Made by a program: the position numbers and the translations under genes
Origin: Hericium rajendrae
Lineage: Eukaryota > Basidiomycota > Agaricomycetes > Russulales > Hericiaceae
Assembly (NCBI GenBank): GCA_033439255.1
Contig: CM065889.1
Location: 62,001 to 126,000 of the forward strand
DNA: 64,000 bases
Direction of reading: 5' to 3'
Notes under the pieces: model-generated
What the model was told of the DNA's origin: nothing
The model's input: only the letters and a program-made list of their open reading frames with translations
Database searches by the model: none
In this document: positions 44,300-55,985 of the stretch, one piece after another
Numbering within the stretch: the stretch's first letter is position 1
How the letters are laid out: the number at the start of each line of letters is the position of its first letter

Positions 44300-45480
44300 A
44301 GACGATGGGTATAAGTCGTGAGACGCGGTGAGGAAGGAGACAAGACGGCAGAAAGAGCAGGCTTTATACTCAAAGCGCGACGGCAGAAGGCGGTTCCTTG
44401 CCCAGAATCAGATCAACGGTACCTCCGCACAGCAGAAGCGCTCTATATAAAGGGTGGGGACGGACCCAGGCAACAGAGCCACCGTGGCCGGGAGGAAGGG
44501 GAACAATGGTGGCCGTGCGCGCAGATGCCACACCTGTCTCAAGACGAGTTGACACTGATCTCGGTGGTCCGCTATCACGATCAGGACATCGCCACATCCA
44601 GTCCTATCAGGTCTCGTACGCACCTTCGAGTTCACCGTTCACGCGTTCATGCCCAGCTTCCGTGGCGCAGAGCTCGGGCTCTGCGCAACTATACGGGCGT
44701 GCGGCGCCGTTTCAACGAGGCGTGCTCACGCGATCCCAGAGACCCGATTTGGCAGGCGCTGTGGTTGCGAAGCCGCGGGCCCTATCATATGCGCGCGTCA
44801 GCTTTCAGAGTGACGATCTCGAGTGCCCGCCACGTCTTACTCACATCGATCGTCCGGGCACATACAGGGCCCGAAGCAGCCCAGCTGACTCGGACAGACT
44901 GGCACAACGCATCTCCCGGAGGCTGCACTGCCGATCGACGGTAGTCGGTCGTTCCTTTCGGGCCGCGGCGCTACTCCAAAGTCGGCGAAGGGATATGTGG
45001 ATGTACGTACTGCATAAAGGAAGGCGTTTTCGAAAATTCCGCAGGACGTACGGTTGGATTTGGATGTTGTAGGATTGAGGAACAACACTGCTTTGAGAAC
45101 CTTCCACATCAGTAAGAAGGGCGCAGGTGAAATCGTGCCAATGGAAGAATGGCGAGATCCAGACAAGGCAGAAAGCCCGGATGGTGCCTTACCCTTGCCG
45201 ATGTTAGCAAAGAACAATGGGTTGATTGAGAGCGGTGAAAGGAATGACTTGCAACGTCGATTCCAAGTAGGCCGCGGAACCAAAGGCAGAAGAATCTGTG
45301 ATTGCCATTTCGCCGTCCGAAGGCTAGGTGTTGTATTACAAGCAAACCGTAAGACTAGTACAATACCTAAGGTGCAAGCGTCCGTGACGATTTAGCAATA
45401 TGACAGAATAAACGAATACGGAGGAATACTTAATAACGACGCCTGAAACGTGGTGGTAAAACAAGGACGAATGACAAAGG
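44300..45480. other. unassigned stretch with a decayed-looking reading frame
   Basis: Around 44.85-45.27 kb the plus strand reads as a coding-like but interrupted protein (segments ATPKSAKGYVDV, RKAFSKIPQDVRLDLDVVGL, LRTFHISKKGAGEIVPMEEW, LPLPMLAKNNGLIESGERN). No family was identified and no terminal repeats were seen. It may be a fragment of a dispersed element or a dead gene. The long frame at 44398-45072 on the same strand overlaps it in another phase and looks spurious. Confidence 0.3.
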
Positions 45481-45483
45481 CCT

Positions 45484-46643
45484 TTATCCTCTCTCCAAAC
45501 GGCCGACGACCCCCTCTGCTTCTCCTCTCGCCTGTCCCAGCTCCGGATCAATGGTGCGGCGCGGATCTCCGGCCTCCGCCATGGCCGCTGCGAGATGTGG
45601 ATCGATGGTGTCTTGCCCCTGGACAGATGCCGTGGACGTGGGCGTAGACGTCGTAGCCGTCGTCCGCGCGTCCGTCGCGAAGTTCCGGAACGGTGATGGG
45701 GCCACTAATGGGCGGTGAAATCGAGCGCGAAAGTCATTCGGCGACGCCTGGTTCGGATCGGGGTAGCCGCCAGTGTGGTCGGTCATGTCGACGTTGGTGT
45801 ATGCGGAGGAGGATGCTTCTGCGAGCTGATGCGGCTCGGGGGGCTTCACGGAGTTGGCGGCGGCGACCTGTGCCTGCTGTGCGTAGTGCATTCGGCGCTG
45901 GGGACACGGACGTGAGCATTTGATACCCGCCAGATCGAAGGCAATACGCACCTGGTGATCCCACTGCTCCCATGCCTGCGCGATAATGGGTTCGAGGGAT
46001 GCGAGTTCTTCATTGGTCATGGATAGTGTCCGGAGGAGGTGCTGCTTGAGCAGCGGCGCACATGAGAAAGAAAGGAGGAGGGTCGATGCGAAGGTCTGGC
46101 CGCCGACGAGCTGGCCTTGAGGGAAGGGTGGTTCGTTATGGGGCCCATGGGGCCCTGGGACATGTCGGGCTGGAGAACGGGATGATACTGGCCGTCGCTC
46201 TGCACCCTATACTGCACGTCCTCCATCCCCGGGATGATGTCGTTGCCCATATCCAGCCCCAGCTCCCGCAGCTTCCTCTGCTTGACCAGCGCGCGGTGTT
46301 TCCTCTGCCGCTCGCGCGCGGCGGTCCTGACGCGCTCGCGCCGCGCGAGCTCTTCCGGGGTGACCTCGGCCGGGAGAAAGTCCGTGACCGGGGCCGGCTG
46401 CGCCTGCATTGGGGCTTGCTGGTGCTGCTGTTGGTGCTGCTGAACGGCCTGCGACATGGCCATAACGTTGAGGCCAGCGTTGCGGTCGCGCTCGCGCTTG
46501 CGGCGTTGCCGCTCCGCTGCCTTCTCTCTCTTGTGCCGCTGGCTCGGCGACTCATTCTCGCGCGAGCGTTTGCGCGACGAGGACGACACGGACATCGTCG
46601 GGAGGGTGTTGGTGGCCTGTGCGTTCTGCACGTTGGGATCCAT
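45484..46643 (-). CDS. basic-region (bZIP-like) nuclear protein, with one apparent frame break
   Basis: Two exons, 46643-45952 and 45897-45484. The N-terminal part is strongly basic in two blocks: KRSRENESPSQRHKREK with AERQRRKRERDRNAGL, and later RERVRTAARERQRKHRAL with VKQRKLRELGLDMGNDI. A Gln-rich run lies between them. This resembles a transcription-factor basic region, but a clear leucine zipper is not visible. The middle part changes frame near 46130 in a GGGCCCC run: the first frame ends DMSQGPMG and the continuing frame is NEPPFPQGQLVGGQTFAS, leading to LLKQHLLRTLSMTNEELASLEP. Exon 1 is one base short of a whole frame, consistent with a single missing base. The C-terminal exon is low-complexity. 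Likely nuclear; targets unknown. Confidence 0.65.
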
Positions 46644-46881
46644 GCCTGCAAAGACGTCGTCGATTATTTTCTCCAGAAAGCTCCCTTCGCTGCAGCAGTG
46701 AACGGGCGGGGCCTCCTTTCCGTGCGGGCAGGGTGACAGCGGTCGTGACGGTAGAGTGACTGGAGGCGACCAAACAGTGTCACACTCCCTCTTATACTCC
46801 TCGGAATATGCCGTAAGCCCCGATCCTGCCCGGGCCGGCCTCCATTCGACAGTGCCTACACTAGATCTCTACACTTCTACG

Positions 46882-48497
46882 TTATTGCTTCGCTTCCTTT
46901 ATGATCATGCTTTCTCTCCTTGGGCCTACCCCAATCCATTCGATAGGTGTGTGCAGGTAATTCTCGATGAACTCGATGTACTTCCTGCAGTTCTCCGGGA
47001 GCTCGTCGTAAGACTTCACCGAGGCAATGGATGTCTTCCACCCAGGAAGAGTCACATAGACCACATCTACTTGTGCAAGAGTATCCAGGTCCGCTATGAC
47101 AGAGTTGAGTTTCAGGCCATGACGCATCTCAAGCGGGTTACATACCAGGGAAACCGGGCAGCTCCTCTTCGTTAATCAGATACTTCACGCCCACCTTGAT
47201 CTCTTCTAAGTCATCTAGGATATCGAGTTTTGTCAAATTGAACGAGTCGTAGCCATTGATCAGGATGAGTGCTTCATGACGACCAAGTCGAGCCATCCGC
47301 AGCGCCGTCTACGGCCAGTGGTGACGCCCCATTCCCTTCCGACTTCTTGTAAGTGGACTCCGACATCCTGCCATCGCAAGACGTAAGAAAAGCGATGGCG
47401 AAATCACTGGTCTCTCACATTCAATTGTTCGGTGGGGAATGGACCACTGCCAACTCGCGTCGTATAGGCTTTGACGACGCCAATCGTCTTGCCGATCATC
47501 TTGGGAGGAATACCGAGCCCGATGCACACACCGCCAATTGTAGTCGACGAGGATGTCACATATGGGTACGTCCCGAAGTCGATGTCCAGCATCAGCGCGT
47601 TGGCGCCTTCAACGAGAACCCTCTTGCCCGTCGCCAAGGCCTGGTGGATATAGGTCACGCTGTCGACGACGAACGGCCTCAGCCGTTCAGCAAGCGCCTA
47701 CGTACGCGTGAGCTTCCCAGAACGGACATCCACGAGTAGCGAGATTACCTTGTACCGCACGATTTCTCCTTCGGTGTCGTATTCAAAGTGACCATACCGC
47801 TTGAATCTTCCCTCCACGATCTTGCGGAACTTTGCCGCAAAGGTGTCGTGATCAAACAGGTGGTGAACACGGAGGCCGGAACGAGAGGCCTTCGCAGAGT
47901 ATGCCGGACCGATGCCCTTCTTTGTGGTTCCGATGCTACGAGCATCTGTGAGCTACGTGAAGAGATAAGAACGATGCACATACCTGGAGCCGCCAAGCTC
48001 TACCTCCTTGAGGCCATCGACGATTTGATGGAAGTCGAAAACGAGATGTGCGCGGTCAGACACGAACAGTCGGCCAGTGCAGTCCAAGCCTGCATAATAA
48101 TGTCAATGCAAGCCGATATTCAAAGCAGCACGAATTTCACCTTGAGCCTGCAGAGCATCGAGCTCCTCGAAGAACGAAGGAACATGTATCACCACGCCGT
48201 TCCCAATGAGGCCCGTGCACTTCGGATTGACCAGACCTGCAGATCCCCCCGATCAATACCCACCGCTTCACACAACGCACTGGGACACGCACCACTAGGA
48301 AGCAGATGGAACGCAAACGTCGTGGGCACCCTCTCCGGGCCGACGGGCACGACAATCGTGTGCCCCGCGTTGTTCCCGCCCGCGCACCGCGCGCAGACGT
48401 CCGCCTCGGACGCGAGCACGTCGACGAGCTTCCCCTTCCCCTCGTCGCCCCACTGCGCGCCGAGGACGACGGTCACTTTGCCGGGCGCGCCGCTCAT
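46882..48497 (-). CDS. ADE12: adenylosuccinate synthetase
   Basis: Exons 48497-48293, 48236-48141, 48089-47984, 47935-47749, 47697-47419, 47367-47146 and 47093-46882. The N-terminal GTP-binding and catalytic block [17 protein letters not shown], then [51 protein letters not shown], the substrate loop region [32 protein letters not shown] and [17 protein letters not shown] identify PurA/Ade12, which converts IMP and Asp to adenylosuccinate using GTP. Length would be about 435 residues. In exon 47367-47146 the frame breaks after VVMKHS (near 47262, a short GG run); one missing base restores [14 protein letters not shown] and the exon is one base short. Assembly error is the likely cause for this gene of primary metabolism. 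Confidence 0.93.
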
Positions 48498-48683
48498 GGT
48501 GGGCCGGTTGTTCAGCTGGATGCGAGCAGCGCAGACTGAGAGTGTTGTGGGCTGCGATGCGAGAGTCGAAGGTGAAAAGCTTTCCGTCCCTCCCGATCCG
48601 GTATCTACTCGATCTAATCGTTCGGCCGAACGGCCCGCCCGGCGGGCGTCGTGCATGACGGTGCGCTCGTCGTTTAGACCACC
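48498..48683. promoter_or_regulatory. divergent promoter between ADE12 and COX16
   Basis: Only 186 bp separate the two start codons on opposite strands, so the genes must share a bidirectional promoter or overlapping leaders. No clear TATA box; GC-rich with a GCCCGCCCGGCGGGC palindrome at about 48630-48645. Confidence 0.6.
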
Positions 48684-49164
48684 ATGCCCGCCTTTCCGTC
48701 GAATCCGATACGCAGCTCGGGCATTCATCGGACGCTCAGGAAGTACCCGGCGCTATTCGGCCTGCCTTTCGTGCTCATCATCGTCGGCGCCTCCTTCGGC
48801 CTGCAGTCGTTCACGCAGACGCGGTACGACCTCCACAGTCAGAAGGTCACGCAGGTGCGTCTGTCAATTTGTCGAGAGCATAACGCCAGGGAGCTGATGT
48901 ATCGCTGGTGGGAAGATGAGCCGCGAGCAGGAACTGGGGCTGGACAAGAGCAGGAAGAAGTTCGATATCCGGGAGGAGTACTTCGTGAGTGTCTCGTTCC
49001 ACTCACATATCGTCATGGGACTCCTGACTGTTCTTTCCACATTCCAGAAACTCAGCGCGAGTGACGACGACCACTGGGAGAACAAGCGGATCGCACGACC
49101 TGCAGGCCTGCCAGAATGGGGCGTCCCTCCAACGGAGCCTCCGCCCAAGCCATCCGAGAAATAG
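48684..49164 (+). CDS. COX16: cytochrome c oxidase assembly protein COX16
   Basis: Exons 48684-48854, 48916-48984 and 49048-49164 give 118 residues. N-terminal [20 protein letters not shown] is the single membrane helix typical of Cox16, followed by [16 protein letters not shown] and the C-terminal [19 protein letters not shown] with a Pro-rich end. Cox16 is an inner-membrane factor for complex IV assembly, linked to Cox1/Cox2 metallation (known). Divergent from ADE12. Confidence 0.9.
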
Positions 49165-49312
49165 CAGACTTCCTCGATTTACGCATAACCTATCCTTCGC
49201 CGCAAGGCTGCATAATCTGTAATACTAGGCGTCTACCCCTCACTCAGTCGCAATGTATCGTCCATATCCAGGGTATATCATGAACCGAAAGAAAAGATCC
49301 AATATGCTATGG

Positions 49313-52300
49313 CTACACGGACGCATCATCCAGCCGCGTGACGTTGAGCAGCTCCCGTCCAAAGGCCGCGGCGACCGCATTGAACCCGTTCTCCTTGACG
49401 TCTGCGAGGAACAGGTCGTGCTGGTCTGCAAGGCGCTCGTTGTTCCTGCGTATCTCGCGGATGACGCCGTGCGCGCGCGCACAATTCGGGCACTCCGCCT
49501 CGTTGTCCACGACGCACCTGCAGACACGGTCAGACGTGGCGAGCATATATCAAGAGTAAAAACGGACCGTTGATGATAGCTGTGGTTGCACATGAAATGG
49601 ATGCTGGGAAGGTCGAGTGCGCCGCCGCACCGCGCGCACTGCGTGACGTGGAATACGCGCGGGTGGTCCGGGTCCGAGAGCTCCTCGACCTGCTTGAGCT
49701 TCGTCTTCGACTCGAGCCGGTACGACTCGATGAGCTGCTCGTCCTATCCACAACAGTCAGCCGCCAAACCAAACCGCCGTCATCGCAGCACGACTCACCG
49801 TCTGCACCTCCTCCCGCCCCTCCCGGATCCGCTCCAGCAGCCACTCCTTCACAAGCCCGACGCTCGTCACCCCATTCCGGCTCAGCACCTGCACAACCGC
49901 CAACGGCGGCATAATCCCCTCCTCCTGTATCACCCTCAGCACCGTCGCCACATCCACACGATGCCTCGCCAGCAACTCCGGCGCGCTCGTCAAGAAACGC
50001 AGCACAAGCGGATACAAATGCCGATGCTCGCCCCCATACCGCTCCAAACAGCGCATCACCTCCGCGCCCGCCTCCGCATCGTCGCCATCCGCATCGCGCG
50101 CCATCCAGAAGCGCAGCACGTCCTCGTACAGCCCGAGCCGCTCCCACAGCAGCACGAGCCCCGGCGTGAACGCGCGCACGGTGCACAGCACGAGCGCGTG
50201 CGTCGGGTCGTACGGGACGTGCGCCGCGCGCAGCAGGCGCAGCGCCTTGTCGTTGGAGCCCGCGTCCGGCGCCGCGAGGTACAGCTCGAGCAGCGTGTTC
50301 CACACCGCGGCCTGGTCCGCCGCGTCGTCCGCCGCGGGCGCGCTCGCGCCGTCGAGCGTCTGGCCCCAGCGCCGCGCGGCGACGGTCTCGAGGAAGGTGA
50401 CGAGGTGCTCGCGGTGGCCGACGAAGTTCGCGAAGTAGAGGCGCGGGGAGGGCAGCTGCGCGGGGGCGGGGCGCGGCTTGGTCGTCGTTATCGTGGTTGC
50501 GGATGGAGGGGTGGGCTCGAGGAGCGCGAGCCGTCCTGCGTTGGCTCGGTGCGGGAGGCTTGGTCGAGCGGACGGGCGGTGGTCGTTGATGCGGAGGAGG
50601 GCTGCGGTGCGTCGGAGGCGAGCGGCGGCGTCGCGGCTGAGGCCCTGCTGAGAGCGAGATAGGAGAGGTAGGATGGGCCGGAGGATTGCTTCACTGGCGA
50701 GGTTGGTCTATCGTCTGTGTCCGGCGCGAGAGGCGTTGTACTGGTGCAAATGTCAATCAGAAGCTGCGTAGTCTCGTCTGGGAGATTCTCGAGCAACGCG
50801 CGGCCATAGCGCGCCAGATTGTGTTCGGCCTGCGAGGGACATCTATTGAGCGCCTACACACTCAGCCAGGCGAAGTACTCACCGTCTCGTGCCCCAGCCG
50901 CCTTAAATACAGCAGCGCATCCTTGTAATTCCCCGCATCTTCGATCTGAATCCGCAGGTAATCTTCATGCCGCTCCCAGCGTTTCGCGAGGTACGACGCA
51001 TGCTCGAAGTACCCTGCTTGGCGACACACGCGGATCGCCGTGTCCAGGTCGAATGGCAGCTCGTCTCTATCGAATTCGCCCTTCTCGCCAGATCCGCGCC
51101 GCGACTCGGTCTTGATGAAGCTGTCGAGGCGCGCGACATCTTTCAGCTTTGTGTACGTGTTGAGCAAAAGCGTGGTGTGGTCTGAGTTCGCGACGCCGAG
51201 GGAGTGTAGTTCCTGCAGATAGGTGACGAGGTTGTGAATCCGCTGAGCGTCCAAGAACTACGGCACCGGGTGAGCTCATTGTAGGGCGAGACAGATGAGG
51301 GTGCAGGACGGACCTTGCGGATCACGTAGCTCGGCTGGACGTTTCCGATGGTCTGCAGGTATTGCTGCATGGCACCATCGTAATCCCCCTTGCATAGAGG
51401 TGATCACCGTACTGACGATGGATGTCAGCGACGCTGGAATCATCTAACCGCTGCGTTTTGGCGAGGTTCAGAGCGAGCAGGAACAACGATCGTCCATAGA
51501 GCATGTCTAATTTCGTTGATGTTGGTTTCTCTTTGAGGCAGGACAGCTTCAAGAGACGGATCAGCCATCGAATAGGATCGTTTGGAAACATTCATACCTT
51601 TCCGTCATTCGAAATAATGAAGACCTGGTCCCACTGCGAGAAGACCTCCCTGACGCCCTCCGTGAACGTCGACGAAAACGCCACAAGCTTGTTCTCGAGG
51701 TCGAAGACCGTAACCTTCGTAATCTCAGAGCTGCTCGACGAGCCGTTCCGCGCAGCAAAATTGCGGACGGTGGCCGACGCGGACGCACCCGAAGGTGCAA
51801 TAGGCGGCGAAACAATGACAAGGTAGTTGAGATGCGTGCACACGGCCGCTTTGCTCCCTGGACGTGACGGATCAGCATCACGAACGACACGCATCTGCAA
51901 CCGATCCCTACCTTCATACGCATAGGACGCGCCGCGACCTTCGTGCCCACGCATAGATTGCTTCCTCCCTCGCGACAAGCATATCCTTCGCCTTCCAGTC
52001 CATAACCGCACACCCGAGCGCGGCCCCGACCTCATCGACCTCCGCCGCCGCACCGCCGCTGCCGCGCCCAGACGCCTGGTACGCCAGCACGCGGTTCGTC
52101 GTGACAATGAAGAGGTGCAGGTTCGGTGAGTCCTCGGTGGACTCCTTGAAGCCGAGGCCGGTGATTGGTTCGGTGGGCGACTCGTGGATCGCGCGCGGTT
52201 TGGGGAGAGCGGTGAGCGAAGACGAGCTGGAGAAGATGGATTGGTCGATGTGCCTGTAGAGGAGGACGGTGCCGTCTCCGAGGCCGATGGCCATGTAGGA

Positions 52301-52946
52301 CAAGGCGGCAGAGACGGCGACGGCTGTGACCTGGATATACCGCTGAATAGGGCTGCAATGCATCTAAAGGGAGAGACTTACTGGATGAGGTCGGTTGCTA
52401 TGCTGGATTTTGAGCGAGCGGATGAGGAGAGGAAAGCCATTCTTGTCCGTCTTTTCGAGCGTCCACATCTTGAGCAGGGGATGGCGCACTGCGTCCTCTT
52501 CCTGCGGACACATGAGGTCAATATCCTCGTCTTATAAGAGATGCGACGTACGCCGAGAGTTATCAAGATTCCCCGCCTCTCCACCATATGGGTCACTCTA
52601 CCCCGACATGAGCGACCCAGCTTGAGACAGGCTCGAATTCCTTGTCCAATACATGGACGCTGCCATGGATGTCCGCGACGATCACTCCGAATGCTGAGGC
52701 GCTATTGTTGATATTTCGTTTGCATTCTAAGCAAGCTGTTAGCGACATGGAGCATGCTAGCGCAGAAAGCATTACCCGGAACATATGAGGGCTCTCGGCG
52801 AAGTCATGAGCATCCTTGACCGGAACCACATCGAAGAACGGGAACTGTCTCCACTAACAGACGAAGATGTGAGCGATTTTCCTGTAACGCATAATTCCAC
52901 TCACTGAAGGGGCCGTCGTAGTTTCAGCTGTCATAGTTGTTGCCAT
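49313..52946 (-). CDS. VPS11: VPS11/Pep5, HOPS/CORVET core subunit, with several apparent frame breaks
   Basis: Multi-exon gene from the ATG at 52946 to the TAG at 49313. N-terminal beta-propeller segments (WRQFPFFDVVPVKDA, VIVADIHGSVHVLD, RVTHMVERRGILITL, AIGLGDGTVLLYRHIDQS, EPITGLGFKES, FIVTTNRVLAYQASGRG) are followed by the clathrin-repeat region (DIHRQYGDHLYA, DYDGAMQQYLQTIG, SYVIRKFLDAQRIHNLVTYL, DLDTAIRVCRQAGYFEHASY). The C-terminus is a RING-H2 finger (CARCGGALDLPS, then CNHSYHQRC and CPNC). Vps11 scaffolds the class C core for endosome/vacuole tethering (known). Homology changes frame at least at 52.70, 52.60, 51.97, 51.40 and 50.5 kb, several in G or C runs; taken as assembly errors. 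Confidence 0.9.
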
Positions 52947-53191
52947 TGCGCTGTGTCCGTCGCCGACGATGGGTTAGCGGACTGTGAGCAGCCTGGGGTA
53001 AACGCGTCCTGAATACGCGCCGCACGTGGTCAGCAGCATCGGGTGAAGCTCGGGCGCGCCCGCGCCGACTTTCCCACACCTCTTTCTCCGTATCCCAACG
53101 GTGAGCTCAACACCCTGCGTCTCGCTGTCCCATTATTTCTCCAGCTAACGCCCCTGCCATCCCGTTCTCAGCACCGCACATCCCATCCGCA
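52947..53191. promoter_or_regulatory. divergent promoter between VPS11 and ATP18
   Basis: 245 bp between opposite start codons, pyrimidine-rich toward ATP18. No defined motif noted. Confidence 0.5.
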
Positions 53192-53503
53192 ATGGCATTC
53201 CTCGGTCTCCGCAAATGGCCCACGCCGGTACGTCTTTCATCCGCCTTGACCGCCTGCCCTCGTGTCGCTCACCACCTCGTCCATTGTGTGCAGGTCGCAA
53301 AGCCCATGTGGCCCTTCATCGCCGCCAGCGGCATCACCTTCTTCTTCGTCTCCAAGCTGCAGGACATGGGCGTAAGATGTACGTCTCCCACCCTGCGCAG
53401 TCTGACTCCCGCTAACCACCCTGCATCTCCAGCTGAGGAGTTCGCCAAGGACCCCCGCAACCCGTACGGCGCGCAGATCGCCAAGGAGCAGGCGCAGCAC
53501 TAG
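53192..53503 (+). CDS. ATP18: F1Fo ATP synthase subunit i/j (Atp18)
   Basis: Exons 53192-53227, 53294-53378 and 53433-53503 give 63 residues. MAFLGLRKWPTPVAKPMWPF is the conserved Atp18 start, followed by one membrane helix (FIAASGITFFFVSKLQDMG) and a short soluble tail (EEFAKDPRNPYGAQIAKEQ). Small inner-membrane subunit of the Fo sector (known in yeast). Confidence 0.88.
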   Translation: MAFLGLRKWPTPVRLSSALTACPRVAHHLVHCVQVAKPMWPFIAASGITFFFVSKLQDMGVRCTSPTLRSLTPANHPASPAEEFAKDPRNPYGAQIAKEQAQH

Positions 53504-53763
53504 AGTGGCGTGGTTCCATGGCTGGACGGAGGTCGGCGGAGGGTTACGGTACCGCGTCTCCGGTCGTCGTAGTTGTTGCTCGATGCGCGGTGCTCTTTTG
53601 TCCGCATAGAAATCAATGCAGCTCTTGAAAGCCAGTGTTAATGTTTACTTTTCGTAACGACAGCAATTACGCTTCGACTTGCAAGCCTACCAAGCGGTAT
53701 CCGCGGCGTTTTATCTAGTTCCCTATTGTCCACAAAAAAGGTAAATTATTGAGTTGCCTCCAC

Positions 53764-53837
53764 TGATTCGACCCGGTCTCGAACCGGGGACCTTCTGTGT
53801 GTTAGACAGATGCGATAACCAACTACGCCATCGAACC
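53764..53837 (-). tRNA. tRNA-Val (anticodon AAC), second copy
   Basis: All 74 nt are identical to the tRNA at 37458-37531, on the opposite strand. No intron. Flanking sequences are unrelated apart from AT-richness; a pyrimidine-rich stretch downstream may serve as pol III terminator. Confidence 0.95.
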
Positions 53838-54167
53838 AACGAAAGTTTATTTCCTCGAAATACGACACTATGATATGTGGCAGACCCATCAAGCTTTTTA
53901 AGCTATCCTTAGAACGTTCCCTGTGGGTGTTCTAATCCCGACATCTTCATTCTAACCTCACACAGAAAATAACTGTTCGGACATCGCCCGCACGCATAAC
54001 CGAGGCTCGAAGCCCTCAGGCCGAAAGCAAAATGTCATCACGCATGGCCTGATTACCTGGACATATAAAACAATCTAGCAGGGTAACTAACGGACACTAA
54101 ACGTCTATGAAGGACAAGACACCACGAATCTCAGCGCAGTCAAACGGAATCCGCAAGCGCGCAGTCC

Positions 54168-55763
54168 CTAGTAGTGGTGGACCTGTGCGCAACGCATCAG
54201 CACGTCCTCTATGTAGCAAGAAACGAGTGGACGCACCTCCTCGCGCTCCCTGCCGCGCATGAACGGAGGCGCCGTGCCCTTGTAGTAGATGTCGGTCCAG
54301 AGGTCGACCTCCTTCGGGAACGCCGAGGCCTTCGCCTCCTCGACTGACTTGTCGACGATAGCCTTCGCCTCCTTGTCGATCGCCTGTTTCGGGAACATCA
54401 GCACGGGCGCAAGACGGGGGAGGACGGAAACTGACCTTGAGCTCGGCCTCGGTGGCGACGCCCCATTCCTCGAGGTTGCGCTGCAGGCCGCGGATGGGGT
54501 CCTGCGTGCTGCGCATGCGCTGGACTTCCTCGCGGGTACGGTAGGTGGTTCCAGGGTCGGACATGCTGCAGCAGAACTTAAGCACCAACGAGAGGGAAGA
54601 CAAAGTGGGGAACGTACGAGTGGCCGCCGTAGCGGTAGGTGACGAATTCGAGGAGAAGCGGTCCCTTTCCGGCGATGGTCCAGTCACGGGCGTATTTTAC
54701 GGCCTGCGAGGTCGCGACGATGTCCATACCGTTCGCCTGTCATGCCACGATAGAAATTGAATGGTTGATCATCGTTGTATGGAGGAGCAGGACGCACCTG
54801 GATACCAGGGATCTTGTCACCACGCGTGAAGTACTCGGTGTTGGCCGAGCTGCGCTCGGCAGAAGTACCCATACCATACTTGTTGTTCTCGCAGACAAAG
54901 ACGATGGGAGATCCCAGAGCTTGGCCTACGCAGAAAGCGTCAGTCGCAACAGCAGACCACAGCCTGGAAACAAGCACACCATGTTGAACGCCTCGAACAC
55001 CTGACCCTGGTTGCTGGCACCATCACCATACAGCGCAAACGCCGACGCCGCCTTGCCCTTGTACTTCAGCGCGAACGCGAGACCCGCGCCGACGGGAACC
55101 TGCGCGCCGACGATGCCGTTCCCACCGAAGAAGTTCGGCGTGAATATATGCATCGAGCCGCCCTTGCCGTGCGACATGCCGTCCTGGCGCCCAAGCAGCT
55201 CAGATAGCACGCCCGTCACCGTGCCGCCGCGCATGACGGCAAAGGGATGGCAGCGGTAGGCAGTGATAACAAGGTCCTCAGGCGTGATGGAGTGCTCGAG
55301 GCCGACGGCCACGGCTTCCTGCAAAGCGGCGTTGCGCGTCAGCGCGCTGCCACGTAGCGGGCGGGCGCACGCACCTGGCCGATGGCGAGATGGCAGAAGC
55401 CGCGGATGAGCTTGGCCTTGTAGAGCGCGTCCGCGGCCTGCTCCATGCGCCGCATGGTGGTCATCTCCTTGTACATTTTGAGCAGCCCGTCCTTCGTCAC
55501 CTCCACCTCGAGCGACGGGGGCTCCGTCTTGTAGCCCCGGAACGAGTCGTCGTGCAGCTTGACGGTGAATGGCTTGTGGCCTTCGTCTGGGACCGACGAA
55601 GACTCGTGTAATTGTGTGCTGTCGGCGGCTGTCTGCAGCGATGCAGCCCGGAGCAGAGGCTGGAAAAGGAGCAGCTACGTCAGACTTGGACAGCGTTAGC
55701 AAAAGACAGTGCATACAGCGAGCCTGGGGTGAGACGGGGCCGAAGACGAGCGAGGGTGGCCAT
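54168..55763 (-). CDS. PDA1: pyruvate dehydrogenase E1 component, alpha subunit
   Basis: Runs from the ATG at 55763 ([11 protein letters not shown], a mitochondrial presequence) to the TAG at 54168; about eight exons. Family blocks: [61 protein letters not shown], the thiamine diphosphate motif [38 protein letters not shown], then [21 protein letters not shown] with the regulatory Ser sites, and WTDIYYKG. E1 converts pyruvate to CO2 and hydroxyethyl-ThDP as an alpha2beta2 tetramer in the matrix. Two weak points: the joint between exon 1 and the SLQTAADST region does not phase cleanly, and after MAKLWDLP the frame shifts by one near 54925. The terminal exon encodes only VHHY. Confidence 0.92.
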
Positions 55764-55985
55764 GGCTGACGGATGAGGAGGATGTGGAGGATGAGGAGGA
55801 TGAAGACGGTTGCGGAGGTTCAGACGGAGTCGGGGTGGGGAGGGTGTGGGGTGGAAATTTCGAGGTCACGCCGACGGACAAATAAGGCGCGCGCCTCTTT
55901 CCCGACGCGCGCGCGACTGACATCCGAGCGGTCTTTTACATACGACACCTGGCATTATACTCCGCGACATGCTATGTATGTATGC

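Noticed and set aside
44398-45072. 224-codon plus-strand frame
   Set aside because: Arg/Ser-rich, no motif, and overlaps other equally long frames; typical of GC-rich noncoding DNA.
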